Counted from the first letter of the stretch, positions 1-11,835 are shown. The stretch: 64,000 nucleotides of DNA from Apoderus coryli (GCA_911728435.2 OU452214.1:9674105-9738104); one strand, 5' to 3'. Translations and numbers: made by a program. Notes: generated by a model from the letters alone, not told the origin.

Positions 1-1290
1 ATAATAAAGCATTTGTTTGTACAATGTGTAGTAAAGCATTTCCACGCAAACACAGTCTTGATAGTCATATAGCAAATAATCATTCTGATAATGAAACCTT
101 AATGGCCACAATTACGAATAATATTTATGAATGCCAATGTTCGTATAAAACTGTATCCATTACAAATTTTAAAAATCATATGTCAAAACATAAAGAAATA
201 GCAAACAATTTTGAGAAACTATACTGTGCACATTGTGCATATTTTACTTACACTAAACGTACTTTGAAAAATCATTTATTAACTCATAATAAACCATATG
301 TTTGTACAATGTGTAGTAAAGGATTTACACGCAAATTGCAATTTGATTGTCATATAGCGAAATATCATTCTGATAATAAAACCTTAATGGCCACAATTAC
401 GAATAATTTTTTTAAATGTCAACGTTGTTCGAAAAAATTTTCATCCAGTAGAGATTTTAAAATTCACATGTTAAAACATGAAGAAATATCAAAAGATTTT
501 GAGAAACTATATTGTGCACATTGTGCATATTTTACTTACATTAAAAGGAGATTGACAAAACATTTAATAACCCATAGCAATAATAAACCATATGTTTGTA
601 CAATGTGTAGTAAAGGATTTAACTACAAATTGGGTCTTGATTGCCATATTGCCAATTATCATTCTGATAATAAAACCTTAATGGTCACAATTACGAATAC
701 CCTTTATGAATGTCAACGTTGTTCGTATAAGGCTCCATCCAATTCAAATTTTAAAGTTCATATGTTAACACATAAAGAAATATGAAAAGATTTGGAGAAA
801 CTTTATTGTGCATATTTTATAAATTCATATCATGACAGTGTACAATTTAATGAAACATCTGCCCGAAAGAATTTAATAAACAATGCCAATGTTGTTCGTA
901 TAAAACTGTATCCAATCCACGTTTTAAAATTCATATGTTAAAACATAAAGATATAGCAAAAAATTTTGTGAAACTAAATTGTGCACATTGTGCATATTTT
1001 ACTTACACTAAAAGTACTTTGAAAAATCATTTATTAACTCATAGAAATAATCAACCATATGTTTGTATGTGTAGTAAAGGATTTGCATTGAAACGGAGTC
1101 TTGATTGTCATATAGCAAATAATCATTCTGATAATAAAACCTTAATGACCACAATTACGAATACCCTTTATGAATGTCAACGTTGTTCGTTTAAAAGTAC
1201 ATACAGTACAGATCTTAAACGTCATATGGTAAAACATACTTTACTTACACTAAAAAGAGTTTGAAACGACATTTATAAACTCATTAACTT
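1..1290 (+). pseudogene. C2H2 zinc-finger exon, decayed, runs in from the left edge
   Basis: The frame is open from the first bases of the window to a stop at 785. It encodes C2H2 fingers in a repeating order: a finger ending in HLLTH, then one starting YVCTMCSKGF, then one starting YECQRCSYK. After the stop at 785, finger remnants continue through a scrambled stretch (786-934). A second open piece at 935-1264 carries more fingers, and its last finger is frameshifted (1240-1285). The protein family is nuclear, DNA-binding transcription factors. It is a close paralogue of the intact minus-strand exon at 6113-7553 and uses the same 98-residue three-finger module. The stop and the decayed segment suggest a dying copy, although the first 785 bases could still encode a shortened protein. 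The 5' part lies outside the window. Confidence 0.8.
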
Positions 1291-2310
1291 GTACTGAAAC
1301 CAATTATCTACCCGATCGATTCTGGTGTGGTATTTCTATGTGGGGGATTTGGTGCGCGTCCTATATCCTAACATTACCAAATAAATAAGAGCACCTATGG
1401 GCAATCCCAATGTTCTGTTGGTGCATTTATTGCTGGTTGCGACCAAACCTAAATGTTTATTCCTTATTTTAAATAAATTATACCTTATCATCTATATATT
1501 TTTTGTGGCATAAATAAAAAAACTACTTTAACGAAATATATCTTTAATTTTATATGGACAGGTTCTCTCTCTTAAATTTGCACTAAAATATATAAACCCT
1601 TAAACATTGTCTAGTTTTTTGATGATTTGTTGAATCGTTGAGACTGGTCGTTTGGTTTCTCTTTTTGGGTAAGGTTTATAAAATTATAAGTTTGTAATTT
1701 ATCGTATATTTATGTTCATTGCACTTTTTAGTGACTAGTGTAAGAAATAATAATAATAATAAAGAACATCCCTCAAAGCTGAAGCTTGTGGTAATTTTAT
1801 TTCTGAAACTCCCATCCGAAAATCGAACCACCTGAGCACAAAAAGAGTTGCTGTGCAAGTCATATCAGTATTGTAATAGAAAAATGTAAAATTGTCAATA
1901 TTTTAAAAACTATCAATTTTTGGAATACACATCCTTTCATAAACTTGCCCTTATTTTTTATGCAAAAAAAATATATAACAAATTGGCGCTCAGAAGATAT
2001 CTCAGAGCGCCACTGACTTAAAGCTCTTCTAAACAAAATAAACAATAATATGATTGATATTATGAAAATTGAGTACAAATTTGCAAAAATCTTCTGAAAA
2101 TTTAATACCTTGGTATGGCGCCAAACAACAATAATAATTCCGGTTTATTGACGGTATCCCGCATGCGCATAATATATGGATTTTCATTGGCTCGGCACTT
2201 TGGCAAATTAATGTACGCTAAAACAAAGAGTCATATGTGGTTCTTCAACATGGCCGTTTTCGTCGCACATGCTATTTACCACAATCAACGCAAAGCTCCA
2301 TCCTGTCACT
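1291..2310. other. no gene recognised
   Basis: This is AT-rich sequence after the zinc-finger exon. AATAAA-type hexamers near 1380 could serve as a poly(A) signal for the upstream locus. The short frames here match nothing I know. Confidence 0.5.
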
Positions 2311-2316
2311 TTATAT

Positions 2317-2660
2317 TCAAAGATATAAATATATATTATGTTAAAATAATTACGAACTCTAAATGCGAACACTTAGGTTTGAAAAGTGTTCGTGTTTTTC
2401 ATAATTTTGAACAGTAATAGAACGATCCGAGAATTTTATCTAACGCGCAACCAGTTCGGCGCAGTTTTCAAATAGTTAGAGAATTGTCCTAGAACGGTTC
2501 TAATTCCAAATCCGAATAAAGCTAGTATTAACTCTTTATTCGGACCGTACTATTACTGTTCAAAATTGTGAAAAACAGGAACACTTTTCAAACCTCACAT
2601 AACCTAGCTTTTCGAGTTCGTAATGATTTTAACATATGTATATTTATATATCTTGTATTC
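2317..2660. mobile_element. foldback (inverted-repeat) element
   Basis: Roughly 110-base arms (about 2317-2434 and 2544-2660) are imperfect reverse complements. Both arms carry the motifs TTTGAAAAGTGTTC and TTTTGAACAGTAATAG in opposite orientation, and a short unique centre separates them. This is the form of a non-autonomous foldback or MITE-type element. No target-site duplication could be fixed. The open frame at 2115-2417 overlaps the left arm and is not regarded as a gene. Confidence 0.6.
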
Positions 2661-2770
2661 AAAAGCGTTAGTTGTATGTTGTATTGTTAGACTTGGTTAT
2701 AAAAACAATGTCATAGAGAAACCTGTAAAAAACAGGTCTTAATAGCTTCATTCGGGTTCGTACAAGAACT
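2615..2770 (-). repeat. copy of a 5'-flank sequence shared by the zinc-finger loci
   Basis: It contains TTAGTTGTATGTTGTATTG followed by a stretch ending in CATAGAGAAACCTGTAAAAAA. The same block recurs at 13490-13640 in the same orientation and at 38810-38935 inverted. In both other places it lies just upstream of an acidic zinc-finger first exon. Here no such exon follows, so this is probably an orphaned flank. Confidence 0.55.
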
Positions 2771-3234
2771 GTCAGGAATGTGCGCAGTTCAAATTAACAT
2801 GTTCGGGCTTTGTTGAAATGATTTATAAATATGATATCGCCTCGGTTGGCCGCTAGTAGATGGGGAAAGTGAGTCGTCTGTGCACATGCGTGGCAAAAAG
2901 TCAATTCAAATTACAATAGTACGTATTATTTACGTACTCGTATTTTTGATTTATTTTTATGATTATTAGATTGAAATGCGCTGTATTTGGGTGAAACTCG
3001 AATAATAGACAGTTGAAGTGCTTCCATTTACGTAAACGAAAACGTGAAAGTTGACAGCTACGCGTGCGCACGTCGATTTTCTTTGTGTTTGAGTTTACGG
3101 CGCTACAAATTGTTAAACTTCAACTACTTTTTTGAAGCATTCCTTAAACGTTTAGCTTGTACGTTAACATATACGTTACCGTTTACGTTTGGTTTCAACT
3201 TCAAGTGTCTATATTAAAAACTTTGCAAATAACC

Positions 3235-3430
3235 TTCTTTTTATGGTTTCCCTCATACGATAGTGAATTGACGGTAAAATGGCTTAATGTTTGTTGTCGT
3301 GCAAATACATTTAATATTTCTAATTCCCGTGTCTGCTGCAAACATTTCGACACAAGTGATTTTGAAAGAGAGAACATGAATTTGTGGGGAGCTTCGCCTG
3401 TGATGACGTGCATTGCAAAAACGGCCACTT
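3235..3430 (+). pseudogene. THAP zinc-finger domain fragment
   Basis: The frame contains VKWLNVCCRANTF followed by SRVCCKHFDTSDFE. This matches the second half of a THAP domain: the tryptophan, then C-x2-H-F of the C2CH zinc site, then the D-F pair. The first half, with the C-x2-4-C pair, is normally on an earlier exon and was not found. THAP proteins are sequence-specific DNA binders, many derived from P-element transposase. There is no start codon context or splice partner, so I treat it as an orphan exon or relic. Confidence 0.55.
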
Positions 3431-3742
3431 ATTTCACAAATAAAACCAACAATCTCTTAATACTTATCATTTTATTTCGTCCATGACACACAAATTGTTA
3501 ATATTTTTAGACAGAGTAATGACATTTGACATAAGTCAAAACAAAATATGATAATCTGTCAGCCGACCAAGCGCGCGAGATTCAAATATATATTTTCAGC
3601 GCCTACAACTCGGCCAACCTGACAAATAATCGACGAATCTTTTACATGTAAAAATACACAGTACAAATATACAACCAAAACACATTAGAAATTAGTGATT
3701 TAACAACAATTAACACTCATGTGAGATTAAAATGATATTAAA

Positions 3743-5325
3743 TGATATAGTGTTGTAACTTAGACAACTCACTTATTTGACAGATAATATATACTTACAT
3801 CTCAGATAAGTAAAATGAGATGGAACGAATATACAGCTATACAGCGTTGCCAGCTCTAAATTGAGTAAATAGATTTCAGCGCAGTCGTAGTAAACATAAT
3901 AAATATCACATTTTGATTCAATTATATTTCTTACGGTTCCGAGAAAATATGATTACGATCTTGTCGACTGATATGTACAATAAATAAGGTTCGTGCGTTC
4001 TTAATATTTTTGGAATTTTGATTTGTTTCTTGTGTGTTCTGCTTTTCTCATACACCAATTTTGGTGGGAGACTGATTATTGTTAATGCATTTGTTTTTAG
4101 TTTTGGTGTTATTTTTAATATTTCATCATATATGTTATAAACTTAAATTGGAGTTTGCTTTAAAAAAAAAATACTTTATTAGATTAAACACATAACTTTA
4201 TTTTTGAACTTCTAAGATCGACTACGTTACAATTGAATAATAATAATTATTATTATCAAGACCGCCTGAATTATAATAATAGAATCTCTATCGCGAATCT
4301 CTCTGATTTGATTTTCCTTATACTATTTTAAAGTGCTGAATCAGCTTCTAGAATTTGTATATTATATGAAAATTGTAGATTTTCATATAATTATCGAATT
4401 ACTGATAAACAATAATTCGTGCTTAATTTGTAAATATTATTGCCTTTGAATTGTCTTTGAAAATGAAAAACAAAGGGTTGGAATTACTGCGTATTAAAAA
4501 TAGGAATATGATATGATAATTGAAAAATAAGACGTAATAGTACTTATTGATCAAATATAACATATATATTATTATTAATTTCAATGAAATTATTATGAGA
4601 CTACTACTCTGTGTCTAATTGAAGATAACTTTATATTAAACATGAATATTTCACCGCACACAAATCATTAAGTTGATTTCCGTGGTTGGATCTTTGCAGC
4701 AGTTTTTTTTTTGTCCAATATTAAACCACAATTAAAAAAGAAAATGTATTATCTTATATACTTATTTAAGTATATATATGTCACATATTGTATTATGATT
4801 TGTACATGTTGGCTAAATAAACATTATTATTATTAAACATTAGAAAATTAACGCTACTAGTAGAATTATGTCTTTTCCAACATAAAGTGCAAAACTTTGA
4901 CTGGCTGCAAGACAGCGTTAATTTTCTAATGTTCAATGTGATAAACACAAATGAGCCATACAATGAGAATCCGAAAGGATTCCGAGCCAACTGTAATTTG
5001 TGTCCTGCAGAAATGCAAAGATCACAAGCCAATTATTATTATATGTGAATATTTTTGTTATAACTATAAGAATCCGTAAAAACTAACCACTCCAACACTT
5101 AAAATTGAGGAGAATACCAGGTTGCTCCTGATATTTCATTATGTTTTAACATATGATTGTTAAAATCTGTACTGGATACAGCTTTATACGAACAATGTTG
5201 ACATTCATAAAGAGTATACGTAATTGTGGCCATTAAGGTTTTATTATCAGAATGATTATTTACTATATGACTATCAAGACTGCGTTTGTGTGTAAATGCT
5301 TTACTACACATTGTCTAGTAAAAAA
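3743..5325. repeat. left copy of a tandem segmental duplication, interrupted
   Basis: 3743-3925 matches 5908-6066, and 5041-5311 matches 6064-6325, including zinc-finger coding sequence. About 1.1 kb (3926-5040) in this copy has no counterpart in the other, which suggests an insertion here. That insert includes a small hairpin (4837-4855 pairs with 4912-4932). The remainder of 3926-5040 shows no gene. Confidence 0.7.
5095..5325 (-). pseudogene. C2H2 zinc-finger fragment (3' end copy)
   Basis: It encodes the last two fingers and the same C-terminal tail (GATWYSPQF) as the intact exon at 6113-7553. It is cut off abruptly at about 5320 inside the CTMCSK finger. It is a truncated duplicate of the gene end, separated from the intact copy by a repeat insertion. 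Confidence 0.85.
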
Positions 5326-5499
5326 TTTGATTTTTTTTGATGAGTTTCAGTATATACAGGGGTGTTTTTTTAGGTGGTGTAGTTATACACAAAGTGATCC
5401 CAATTCATTTTTGAATGTGTTATTGATTGTGCACATTTAACTTTTTTTTCAGATTGCAATCGAAAAAGTTTTAAATCTTTAGAAATTTTTAGCGTACAC

Positions 5500-5905
5500 T
5501 TTAAATTTATATACGGGGTGAGTCAAAAATGTATTTCTTTATTTTCTTAAGGACAAAAAAGTAATATTTTGAGTAATGTTTTGATTTTTTTTAGATTTCA
5601 ATTCAAAATTTCTTTGAAGTGAAACTATAAGCTTCTAAAGGTTATCTACGGGGTAACTTAAATATGTTTTGTTTAGGTTTTTAGAATGGTTTAAATAATT
5701 ATTGCACAGGGTGGCTCAAAAATTAAAAAAAAAAACAAAAAAAAATTAAAAAAAAAACTGTATAAAAAAAATAAAATAAAAAAAAATAAAAAATTAAAAC
5801 AAAAATTACAATTTTTTAAATAATAATAAAACCCTCAATGACTTTTGTCATAGATAAGACTACCACAAAACGACTGGGAAATCCCGCAAAGGAATTTCTT
5901 GTTAA
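5500..5905 (+). repeat. dispersed repeat, copy 1
   Basis: It carries GGGTGAGTCAAAAATGTATT near its start and ATGACTTTTGTCATAGATAA near its end. Both blocks recur in the same order at 25105-25595. The middle is A/T-rich and variable. It sits exactly between the two halves of the zinc-finger duplication. It is probably a non-autonomous element; no coding capacity was seen. Confidence 0.65.
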
Positions 5906-6325
5906 AATGATATAGTCTTGTAACTTAGATAACTTACATATCAGATAAGGAAAATGAGATGGAACGAATATACAGCTATACAGCGTTGCCAGCTCTAAAT
6001 TGAGTAAATAGATATCAGCGCAGTCGTGATAAACATAATAAATAACACATTTTGATTCAATTATATGTGGATATTTTTGTTATCACTATAAGAATCCGTA
6101 AAAACTAACCACTTAAAATTGAGGAGAATACCAGGTTGCTCCTGATATTTCATTATGTTTTAACTTATGATTGTTAAAATCTGTACTGGATACAGATTTA
6201 TACGAACAATGTTGACATTCATAAAGAGTATACGTAATTGTGGCCATTAAGGTTTTATTATCAGAATGATTATTTAGTATATGACTATCAAGACTCCGTT
6301 TGTGTGTAAATGCTTTACTACACAT
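5905..6325. repeat. right, uninterrupted copy of the segmental duplication
   Basis: It matches the two blocks listed for 3743-5325 and runs into the intact zinc-finger exon. Confidence 0.7.
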
Positions 6326-7553
6326 TGTACAAACATACTGTTTATTATTGCTATGGCTTCTTAAATGTAGTGCCAAACTACTTTTAGTGTAAGTACAATA
6401 TGCACAATGTGCACAACGTAGTTTCTCAAAATCTTCTGATATTTCTTTATGTTTTAACATATGATTTTTATAACCTGTACTGTATGCAGTTTTATACGAA
6501 CAACGTTGGCATTCATAAAGAGTACACGTAATTGTGGCCATTAAGGTTTTATTATCAGAATGATAATTGGAGATATGACTATCAAGACTCCGTTTTTTTG
6601 TATATCCCTTACTACACATTGTACAAACATATGGTTTATGATTGCTATGAGTTAATAAATGTTTATTCAAAGTACTTTTAATGTAAGTAAAATATGAACA
6701 ATGTTTACAATTAAGTTTCTCAAAATTTTTTGCTATTTCTTTATGTTTAAACATATGAGTTTTAAAGGCTGTACCGGATGAACTTTTATACGAACAACGT
6801 TGACATTCATAATAATTAGTCGTAATTGTGGCCATTAAGGTTTTATTATCAGAATGATCACTTGCTATATGACTATCAAGATACCGTTTCCATGAAAATC
6901 CTTTACTACACATTGTACAAACATATTGTTTATTATTGCTATGAGTTATTAAATGTGTTGCCAAACTCGCTTTAGTGTAAGTAAAATATGCGCAATGTTC
7001 ACAATTAAATTTCTCAAAATCTGTTGATATTTCTTTATGTTTTAACATATGAAGTTTAAAAGTTGTAATGGATACAGCCTTATACGAACAATGTTGACAT
7101 TCATAAATATTACTTGTAATTGTGGCCATTAAGGTTTTATCGTCAGAATGATGATTGCCAATATGACCATCAAGATTCCGTTTGTATTTAAATCCTTTCT
7201 TACACGTTGTACAAACATGCAATTTTTCATTTTTATCAGCTACTACATGTTTTATCATGTGCCGATTTAACACCTCCTGAATTCTACTTGCTCTTACTTC
7301 TTTCACGCGTTTATGTTCATGCAATAAATGGGTATTTAAACTATCTTCATGAGAAAATGTTTTTTTGCAAATTTTGCACCAAATACTCTTACAATTTAAC
7401 CGTGTATGGGTTTTAAACTTCTTTTGACAAATTGTTTTAAACGCGCACTGATTGCAGTTGAACCATTTTGCATTTCTTTTCATTGATGTCTCGTTGCCCT
7501 CTTTCGAATTGTTTCCACTCACCAATAACTGCTTCTTTTCCGACATCACAGTA
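6113..7553 (-). CDS. C2H2 zinc-finger protein, main finger exon
   Basis: This is the largest credible coding exon in the window. A polypyrimidine acceptor (TTTTTATAG) ends at 7554, and an in-frame ATG lies at 7546, giving 477 residues to the stop at 6113. There are about 13 C2H2 fingers. Two divergent ones come first, then four copies of a 98-residue module holding three fingers each. The modules are exactly 294 bp apart (CATTAAGG landmarks at 6244, 6538, 6832 and 7126). The tail is GATWYSPQF. The product is expected to be a nuclear DNA-binding regulator. The acceptor phase fits the donor of the acidic exon at 13018, reading through as S-T-V-M-S-E, so a two-exon gene with a 5.5-kb intron is likely. 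The lack of stops or frameshifts suggests it is functional. Confidence 0.85.
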
Positions 7554-7818
7554 CTATAAAAATAATAATAATAATTTATTTCCAAAAGAAAAAACAAATA
7601 CATGAAAGGAACATGTTTTCATAAATAATAAGGTTTTAATAATAATAATAAATGGCCTTTATTAGATTATGAACATAAGCAACTTACAATGAATTGAATA
7701 TAAAACTATATAATGAAATTCTGTTCCAAGCACAGAAAAACAAAATGTAACATAATATGTTAGATATAATGTAATATACAGGGTGTCCCCTCTCAATTGG
7801 AAAAAACTTCTGGGGCAT

Positions 7819-8136
7819 AAACTTTATAATTCATTACCCAACAGTTTATTGAGTTTAGAGCCAAGAAAATTTAAAACTAGCTTTAAATCTTATTTATTAA
7901 ATTTGCAAGCTTGATATTTGTGTTCTGTTTTTGATAATTATTATTTTTTTTTAATTTTCTTTGCATTGCTAATGTTTTAATGTATGAATTGATATTGACT
8001 CAATATTTTGAATTGTTGATGGGAGTACATGTTGTCTAACCCGCTCGCTGCCTAGCGGGGTTAAGTAGAATAGCTAGTACAGCTAGACTTCGCCTTGTTG
8101 GGTAGCCTATTATACTGTATATTGTATATTATGATT
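7819..8136 (+). pseudogene. 3' end of a non-LTR retrotransposon
   Basis: It encodes the final motif NSLPNSLLSLEPRKFK and the end of ORF2, then the 3' tail. It is an inverted duplicate of the end of the minus-strand remnant at 10112-11500. Confidence 0.7.
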
Positions 8137-9890
8137 ATACAGGGTGTCCCCTCTCAATTGGAAAAAACTTCTGGGGCATATTGAGGAACCATAGACAAGC
8201 AGTTTGAGATAAGAGAGTGATGTCCGGAAGAGCATGGTTTTCGAAATACAGGGTGTCAAAGTTTTTTTCAAAAAACCTTTTTTTATCAATATCTCAAAGA
8301 CACGTTAACCGATTTTATCGAAATGCGCTGGTGATGTAAGCTTAATAAGACGCTCAGTTAGCACTAATTAAATGTTAATTATGACTTCCAGTGGCGCCCC
8401 GGGGGACAGTGTCACGAATAAAAATGACAAACAAATGTACGCCACTGACTTTTTGAAAATTTTATACTTTTTTAGAAAGCTCAGTTAAAAATGCAACTTT
8501 TTTGTGACTTGATATTTTTTTGTATCTCTCTCCGTTTTCGAGAAAAATTTTGTATTAAAAACTTTTTTAAAAGGTGCATTATTATTAGAATGAAAAACAA
8601 GGAGGCTTTTTTACAAATAATTTATTATTAAAAGTGTTCACCATGCATTTCGATGCATTTTCTGCACCTGTCGAGCCAGGATTTGTGCACCCGGGCAAAC
8701 ACGCCTGGATCGTTCGTGATAAATACCGCTGCCACCACAACTCTAGCAACTAGATCCACGATCTGCATCCATTTAAACTTCAAAAGGTGCAGCATCTACT
8801 GCCTGGCGACGCTCCTCGGGGGCTCGAGTTCTGCGAGTGGTTGCTCCTTCAAGCGGATGAAAACGCTGATTTTTTAAGTATAATCTTCACGAGCGATGAA
8901 AAAGGATTTTCGCGCGAGGGGACATTCAATCCTCATAATAACCACGAGTGGAGCGAACAAAATCCCCATGCTACGTACATCAGAGGATATCAGCAGAAGT
9001 TTGGTGTTAATGTTTGGGCAGGTTTTCTGGGCAACCATTTGATTGCGTAGAGAAATCTGGTTCCAACACGATGGTTGTCCAGCGCATTTTGCGCGCACCG
9101 TGGGAGGTTTCTTCGACCAAACCTACAACAAAAGGTGGATTGGTAGAGGTGGTCCGGTCCCTTGGCCAGCAGGGTCGCCAGATTTGGCCCCCCTGGATTT
9201 TTTTCTTTGAGGCGAAATGGAACGGTTGATCTATGCAACTCCTGTGCCGACAATGGAGGACCTAGTTGCTAAAGTTGTGGTGGCAGCGGAATTTATCGCG
9301 AACGATTCAGACGTGTTTGCTCGGGTGCGAATCCTGGCTCGACAAGTCCAGAAAATGCATCGAAATGCATGGTGAACCCTTTGAGCATTTGCTCCACTAT
9401 TAATAATAAATTATTTGTAAAAAAGCCTCCTTGTTTTTCTTTCTAATAATAATGAACCTTTTAATAAAGTTTTTAATAACTCGAAAACGGAGAGAGATAC
9501 GAAAAAATATCAAGTGACAAAAAAGTTGTATTTTTAACTGAGCTTTCTAAAAAATATATAAAATTTTCAAAAAAGTCAGTAGCGTACTTTTTTTTGTTAT
9601 TTTTATTCGTGACACTGTCCCTCGGGGCGCCACTGGAAGTCATAATTAACATTTAATTAGTGCTAACTGAGCGTCTTATTAAGCTTACATCACCAGCGAA
9701 TTTCAAGAAAATCGGTTAACGTGTCTTTGAGATATTGATAAAAAAAGGTTTTTTTGAAAATTAACTTTGACACCCTGTATTTTGAAAACCATGCACCTCC
9801 GGACATCAGTCTCTTATCTCAAACTGCTTGTCTATGGTTCCTCAATATGCCCCAGAAGTTTTTCCAATTAAGAGGGGACACCCTGTATAA
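8137..9890 (+). mobile_element. DNA transposon with long (about 630 bp) terminal inverted repeats
   Basis: The arms 8137-8765 and 9262-9890 are reverse complements of about 90 percent identity by eye. The inner part of each arm includes the coding end of the transposase, so the left arm carries an inverted copy of the 3' end of the gene. This arrangement would arise by foldback duplication. The single-copy centre is about 8766-9261. Confidence 0.75.
8770..9384 (+). pseudogene. mariner-like DDE transposase, broken
   Basis: Two frames together match an insect Tc1/mariner-related transposase. The first part (to about 9046) has IIFTSDEKGFSREGTFN and HEWSEQNPHA then FGVNVWAGFLGNHLI. The second (from about 9052) has WFQHDGCPAHFARTV, RWIGRGGPVPWPAGSPDLAP and LDFFL. 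Breaks are an N-terminal truncation, a frameshift with a probable deletion of about 30 residues at 9047-9052, and a TGA where a tryptophan is usual after LDFFL. It cannot encode active transposase. Confidence 0.8.
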
Positions 9891-10111
9891 TCATAATATA
9901 CAATATACAGTATAATAGGCTACCCAACAAGGCGAAGTCTAGCTGTACTAGCTATTCTACTTAACCCCGCTAGGCAGCGAGCGGGTTAGACAACATGTAC
10001 TTCCATCAACAAATCAAAATATTGAGTCAATATCAATTCATACATTAAAACATTAGCAATGCAAAGAAAATTAAAAAAAATAATAATTATCAAAAACAGA
10101 ACACAAATATC

Positions 10112-11500
10112 TTAAGCTTGCAAATTTAATAAATAAGATTTAAAGCTAGTTTTAAATTTTCTTGGCTCTAAACTCAATAAACTGTTGGGTAATGAATTAT
10201 AAAGTTTAACAGAGTTGTAAACAAAAGATCTCTTAAATAAGGCTGTACGATGATGAGGCATTGCCAGTTTATATGTATCACGAATATTCCTACCATGTAC
10301 AGAATCACGAAATATTAATTTACCTCTAAGTGAAGACCAATTAAGCTGAGCAAAAGCAAAAGATACATGATCAGATCTTCGCAAACCAAATATAAATCGG
10401 CAACACGAATTCTGAACCCTATTCTTTGAAATCAAATCAAGGCAAGGTCCGTAGACAAAATCACAATATTTAAAATTAGACAGGACTAACGACTCACACA
10501 GAGACTTACGCAACCTGAAACTCAAAATTTGTCTATTACTATAAAGCAATTTCAGTGCAGAATATGATTTCTGAAAACATGTCTTCAAGTGTTCACAAAA
10601 CCTGAGATCCTTCTCTGAAATAATTCCCAAATTTTTGCCTTGTCCACTATAGGCAGCTGGGTTCCATCCAAAGTCACTATAAAGTTGTGCCGAACGAGTT
10701 TTTTTTTTTTTACAAAAATGAAATGATTTGTGCGTAGGTGTAGTCCTCTCTTCGCAAAAAATCTCTCGCTCTCAAAACAACATCCAAATTCTTCCCAACC
10801 CATAACAATTTATCACCAATCAAAAGAAAAAAAAAGAGAAAAAAAAAACGAAAATCAAAAATCATAAACCAATACGCAACCAAGTCTTTCTTGATTAACA
10901 ATAATAATAAAGCCTTTAGGCTAAAACACCTTGGAGGGGTGACCCTAACACCCGACGAGGCAAGGAATTTAGCCCCCAGAGAAATCATCAACTGTATGAA
11001 AAGTGTGGGACAGCTGGGCAATTCATAGATTAGAGTCATTCACAAAAGATCTTCTGCAGGTCGAAGTGAGGGGAGGCCAAACCGCCTAAACGACCCCGAA
11101 AAACAATCTACAATCAAGAGCAGCGCCAGAGAGTCGATTTGTCGATTCAAATATGATTCAAAAAATAAAATTAAAGACCCCTGCAAGCCAAAGTGAAGCA
11201 TCTTTCGTAGTAGTACATTATGGTCTATTTTATCGAATGCTTTAGAGAAGTCAGTATAGATTGTATCGACCTGAAGACCCTTGCCCATTATAGGATACAC
11301 TTGTTGTAGGAAAGCGACAAGATTTGTAACAGTTGATCTTTTGTGGAAAAATACGTGCTACTGAGGTATTATACTTGGTTAAAGATCTTGTCATAAATAA
11401 TCGATTCAAACACCTTTGAGAAATTTGATAAAATTGAAATGGGTGGATAGTTTTCTATCCTATTAATGTCCCCGGATTTATGCACAGGACATACACAATA
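10112..11500 (-). pseudogene. non-LTR retrotransposon reverse transcriptase, broken
   Basis: Reading the minus strand from high to low coordinates: about 11500-11380 has PVHKSGDINRIENY and a PISILSNFSKVFE block. About 11290-11110 has the RT palm motif IYTDFSKAFDKIDHNVLL. 10630-10112 is an open 172-residue C-terminus with SLCESLVLSNFKYCDFVYG and the closing NSLPNSLL motif. A foreign plus-strand fragment (10905-11110) interrupts it. Jockey/CR1-type elements have this organisation; the exact clade was not assigned. Confidence 0.8.
10905..11110 (+). pseudogene. 3' end of an RNase-H-bearing retrotransposon
   Basis: It matches 41875-42056 nearly base for base, covering the end of ORF2 (INCMKSVGQLGNS here) and the 3' untranslated tail. 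This copy keeps about 27 bases (GGGGTGACCCTAACACCCGA and onward) that the other lacks. It is inserted in the reverse transcriptase remnant on the other strand. Confidence 0.75.
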
Positions 11501-11679
11501 TAAAGTAATAATATACATATATAATATAAAGTAAACAACAAATAAATAAAATAAACATCTCAAAAAAATAACAATACAATAATGAATCTCATTGACATGA
11601 AAGTAAATGTTCCCTTAGCCCGTTCTTAAACTAAAAGGGTGTATATCTAGATATTGTTGATAGTGGTTGAACATATTTG

Positions 11680-11785
11680 AACATCTGTACTGGATACAGC
11701 TTTATACGAACAATGTTGACATTCATAAAGAGTATTCGTAATTGTGGCCATTAAGGTTTTATTATCAGAATGACTATTTGAGTGT
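11680..11785 (-). pseudogene. small C2H2 zinc-finger fragment
   Basis: About 100 bases match the CQHCSYK finger and the SDNKTLMATIT linker of the exon at 6113-7553. It is cut off at both ends and lies between two retrotransposon pieces, in the intron of the proposed two-exon zinc-finger gene. Confidence 0.75.
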
Positions 11786-11835
11786 GGATCGTCCTCAAAT
11801 AAGGTGGTGCAGAAGTGTGAAAGACGTGTTTAGCA

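Larger units (their letters stand above)
7780..10210. mobile_element. large palindromic composite of nested transposons
   Basis: 7819-8136 (retrotransposon 3' end, plus) is matched in inverted orientation by about 9890-10205. 8137-8765 is matched in inverted orientation by about 9262-9890. The whole forms a palindrome with arms near 950 bases around a centre of roughly 500 bases. The tip sequence CAGGGTGTCCCCTCTCAATT occurs at 7779, 8139 and, reversed, at about 9870-9890. Confidence 0.75.

Noticed and set aside
2115..2417. 100-residue frame starting MAPNNNNNSG
   Set aside because: Its 3' third is the arm of a foldback element, and the rest has no recognisable domain or splice signals.
7207..7416. 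Plus-strand frame opposite the zinc-finger exon
   Set aside because: It lies on the antisense of intact C2H2 coding sequence and has no family resemblance.
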